DNA of 7,811 bases from an uncultured Xanthobacteraceae bacterium (GTDB lineage: Bacteria; Pseudomonadota; Alphaproteobacteria; Rhizobiales; Xanthobacteraceae), in assembly GCA_955652195.1 (NCBI GenBank), contig CATPBC010000244.1, forward strand, positions 1-7,811, in the 5' to 3' direction. Below the pieces are notes generated by a model. It worked only from the letters and a program-made list of their open reading frames with translations. It was not told where the DNA came from and searched no databases. Shown here in pieces: positions 5,991 to 7,811 of this stretch. Each line of letters starts with the position of its first letter. Position 1 is the stretch's first letter. Position numbers and translations under genes: made by a program.

Positions 5991-7040
5991 ATGCGTGGCG
6001 TGACTTTTCTCGGTGAGCGCAAATTGCAGGTTGCGGACTTTCCCGACCCTGCGCCCGGGCCTCACGATGTCGTCGTCGAAATCAAGGCGTCCGGCATGTG
6101 CGGCAGCGATCTCAAGTTCTATCGCGCGAGCGGCGGGGAAACCGCGGCGCTCGGCTTGGGCAAGCTCGAAGGGCCGGTGATCGCCGGCCACGAACCATGC
6201 GGCGTAGTCGCGGCCGTGGGGAGCAAGATCGAGGAGGGCGCCGCCAGGGTCGGCGCTCGGGTCATGGTGCACCACTATAGTGGCTGCGGCGCCTGCCAGC
6301 ATTGCCGCAGCGGGTGGTCGCAGATGTGTGCGACGGGAAGCACGATCTATGGCGTCACCGCGCATGGCGCGCATGCCGATTACATGAAAGTTCCGGCGCA
6401 CACGCTCGTTGCCTTGCCCGATCAATTAAGCTTTACGACCGGCGCAGCGATTTCCTGCGGCACTGGCACCGCCTATGGCGCGCTGCGCCGGGTGAATCTC
6501 AGCGGCGCGGACACTATCGCGATCATCGGGCAGGGTCCGGTCGGGTTGTCGGCGACGCAGCTAGCCGCGGCCATGGGGGCGCGCGTGATTGCGCTTGACG
6601 TCAGCGGCGAGCGGCTGACGCGCGCCAAGGAATTCGGCGCCGATGCGCTGATTGATCCCAAGGCTGACGATCCGGTTGCCGCGATCAAGGCTCTCACCCA
6701 TGGCGCCGGCGCCGATTTGGCGCTGGACACGTCGGGCGCGCCAGAGGGCAGGGTGACGGCGGTGCGCGCGACGCGGCCATGGGGAACGGTGTGTTTTGTC
6801 GGCGAGGGCGGCGGCGTGTCGCTCGACGTCAGCCGTGACCTGTTGCGCAAGCAGCTCACGATTATCGGCTCTTGGACCTTTTCCACGATCGGGCAGGCAG
6901 AATGCGCCCGGTTCATTGCTGACCGGAAAATCGCGGTCGATCATTTGTTTACGCATCGCTGGCAGCTGGCCCAAGCCGAGGAGGCGTACCGGCTGTTCGA
7001 CCAGCAGACCAGCGGCAAAGGCGTCTTTGTTGCGCCGTGA
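5991..7040 (+). CDS. Zinc-dependent MDR alcohol dehydrogenase (Cys/His/Cys catalytic zinc)
   Basis: The 349-residue cytoplasmic medium-chain dehydrogenase starts MRGVTFLGERKLQVADFPDP. Catalytic zinc ligands are Cys37 (GMCGSD), His67-Glu68 (GHEPCG) and probably Cys156 (AISCGTGTAYGAL), the ligand set of classical alcohol dehydrogenases and unlike the Glu-type enzyme at 1695. The structural zinc site is complete at Cys99, 102, 105 and 113. The nucleotide fold has GQGPVG (180-185), and Asp203 at the end of strand two (VIALDVSGER) predicts NAD rather than NADP. The ending DQQTSGKGVFVAP is usual for the family. A strong ribosome site fixes the start. It is followed after 210 bp by an ABC sugar-binding protein on the same strand, so the substrate may be a polyol or sugar brought in by that transporter. 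This is inference; the substrate cannot be read from sequence. Confidence 0.9.
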   Translation: MRGVTFLGERKLQVADFPDPAPGPHDVVVEIKASGMCGSDLKFYRASGGETAALGLGKLEGPVIAGHEPCGVVAAVGSKIEEGAARVGARVMVHHYSGCGACQHCRSGWSQMCATGSTIYGVTAHGAHADYMKVPAHTLVALPDQLSFTTGAAISCGTGTAYGALRRVNLSGADTIAIIGQGPVGLSATQLAAAMGARVIALDVSGERLTRAKEFGADALIDPKADDPVAAIKALTHGAGADLALDTSGAPEGRVTAVRATRPWGTVCFVGEGGGVSLDVSRDLLRKQLTIIGSWTFSTIGQAECARFIADRKIAVDHLFTHRWQLAQAEEAYRLFDQQTSGKGVFVAP

Positions 7041-7250
7041 GGATCTCTGCCGGCGGTCAGCCCTCGGCAGATGGCAAACATACGGCGAAGACCGCCCAAA
7101 TGGGCTGACTGCGGCATCGCGCCTTCCGCAGCAGCGACCCAAAAAGGGCTTCAATTGCGTCTGGGTTCTCGACCCCAGGCCCACAAAACGTGCTAAAAGA
7201 ACGTACCGACAAGAAACTCGATAGTTTGACGTTCTAGAGGGAGGATTCCA
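7041..7250. other. Spacer between the dehydrogenase and the solute-binding protein, with small hairpins
   Basis: I see no gene in these 210 bp. Three short inverted repeats occur: CTGCCG/CGGCAG (7047-7052 with 7065-7070) seven bases after the stop, GCCC-AAAT-GGGC (7094-7105), and CTGCGG/CCGCAG (7109-7114 with 7126-7131). None has a T-run directly behind it, so termination is uncertain, although their clustering suggests a 3'-end structure for the dehydrogenase transcript. The A-rich part near 7141-7200 probably carries the promoter of the solute-binding protein gene. Confidence 0.4.
7239..7244 (+). promoter_or_regulatory. Ribosome binding site of the solute-binding protein
   Basis: GGGAGG, inside the longer purine run AGAGGGAGGA, lies six bases before the ATG at 7251. 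It is among the strongest Shine-Dalgarno sites in the window, as expected for an abundant binding protein. Confidence 0.8.
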
Positions 7251-7811
7251 ATGGCTCGGATTCATCGGCGAAAACTGCTGAAGCTTTCTGGTGCCGGCGC
7301 CGTCGCTGCGGCGAGCGGAGGACTTGCTGCAATCCTAGCGACCGGGCGAGCGCCTGCTTACGCGCAGGGCACCACGGTTCACTGGCTGCGCTGGAACGAT
7401 TTTGTGCCCACATCCGATAAGGTGCTGCGCGAGCAAATCGTCCCGGCTGCCGCCAAGGATCTCGGCATCACGCTCAATATTGAAATGATCAACGGCAACG
7501 ACATCCAGGCGCGCACCACGGCCGCCATTCAGTCCGGCACCGGCCCGGATGTGATTTGTGCGCTCAATAACTGGCCGCAGCTCTACGCGGATAGCGCGGC
7601 CGACGTCAGCGACGTCGCCGAGAAAATCGGCAAGGATCAAGGCGGCTTCTACAAAGAGTCAATTGCTGTTGGCAACAATGGCAAGAAATGGGTCGGCGTT
7701 CCCTGGTGCATCCTTGGCAACGAGAACTCGTATCGCAAATCGTGGTTTGAGGCGGTCGGGGTTACGAAGTTTCCGGAAACCTGGGACGAGTACCGCGCCG
7801 CCGGCAAAAAG
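7251..7811 (+). CDS. ABC transporter sugar-type extracellular solute-binding protein, Tat-exported, 5' part
   Basis: This is the first 187 codons of a periplasmic family-1 (MalE/UgpB-like) binding protein, which would capture a sugar or related solute and deliver it to an inner-membrane ABC importer. The signal region has a twin-arginine motif HRRKLLKLSG (5-14), an Ala/Gly-rich hydrophobic stretch (15-32) and a likely cleavage after APAYA (about residue 38), so export of the folded protein by Tat is predicted. The mature start TTVHWLRWNDFVP is typical of the family. It is followed by GNDIQARTTAAIQSGTGPDV, the conserved first-lobe ligand region, and WVGVPWC, WFEAVGV and FPETWDEY, the usual hinge-side motifs. 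The gene runs off the window, so the full length and the permease and ATPase genes expected downstream are not seen. The substrate is unknown. Confidence 0.92.
   Translation, partial: MARIHRRKLLKLSGAGAVAAASGGLAAILATGRAPAYAQGTTVHWLRWNDFVPTSDKVLREQIVPAAAKDLGITLNIEMINGNDIQARTTAAIQSGTGPDVICALNNWPQLYADSAADVSDVAEKIGKDQGGFYKESIAVGNNGKKWVGVPWCILGNENSYRKSWFEAVGVTKFPETWDEYRAAGKK

Noticed and set aside
5443..6003. 186-codon plus-strand frame across the small gene and divergent spacer
   Set aside because: It runs through the ribosome site and start of the dehydrogenase at 5991, is antisense to the small gene, and shows no motif.
6561..7265. 234-codon minus-strand frame opposite the second dehydrogenase and across the 7041-7250 spacer
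   Set aside because: Mostly antisense to a complete MDR gene; no recognisable motif in the spacer part and no promoter logic.
1..7811. CRISPR array, insertion sequence, tRNA, phage or defence cassette
   Set aside because: No spaced direct repeats, terminal inverted repeats, transposase or integrase motifs, cloverleaf or defence-type domains were seen on either strand.

Overview
The window is a 7.8 kb piece of a GC-rich chromosome. Protein style suggests an alphaproteobacterium, probably a Hyphomicrobiales (Bradyrhizobium-like) soil or plant-associated organism. The clues are a Tat-exported ABC sugar-binding protein, a small YRxRA-type protein of unknown function, a long-form YeiH transporter and GC-rich third codon positions. 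This placement is inference from style, not from a marker gene.

Left part (1-1561, minus strand): the 5' end of a type II NADH:quinone dehydrogenase gene (ndh), cut by the window edge, lies 38 bp downstream of a complete, catalytically intact D-glucarate dehydratase gene (gudD). The gudD stop codon sits in a small 14-bp-period duplication. A 133 bp divergent spacer (1562-1694) separates gudD from a plus-strand pair: a zinc-dependent MDR dehydrogenase (1695-2696) and an exported alpha/beta hydrolase with an Asp nucleophile, epoxide-hydrolase/dehalogenase-like (2753-3661).

Middle part (3633-5836, minus strand): a long-form YeiH/UPF0324 putative sulfate exporter (3886-5280). A cryptic 93-codon Cys-rich reading frame fills the convergent gap at its 3' end. 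Upstream of the transporter is a 217 bp non-coding stretch with a strong hairpin and a perfect 16-bp AT-rich palindrome, then a small helical protein of unknown function (5498-5836).

Right part (5991-7811, plus strand): a second, differently built zinc MDR dehydrogenase (5991-7040), a 210 bp spacer, and the 5' part of a Tat-dependent ABC sugar-type solute-binding protein (7251 to the window end).

Taken together this looks like an accessory carbon-catabolism neighbourhood: sugar-acid dehydration, two polyol/sugar-type dehydrogenases, NADH reoxidation and sugar uptake. No transcription regulator, aldolase or permease is visible, so the pathways cannot be closed from this window. I see no tRNA, rRNA, CRISPR array, transposase, phage gene or recognisable defence system, and no clear evidence of a wholly new system. 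The least explained items are the Cys-rich frame at 3633-3914, the palindrome at 5424-5439 and the small protein at 5498-5836.
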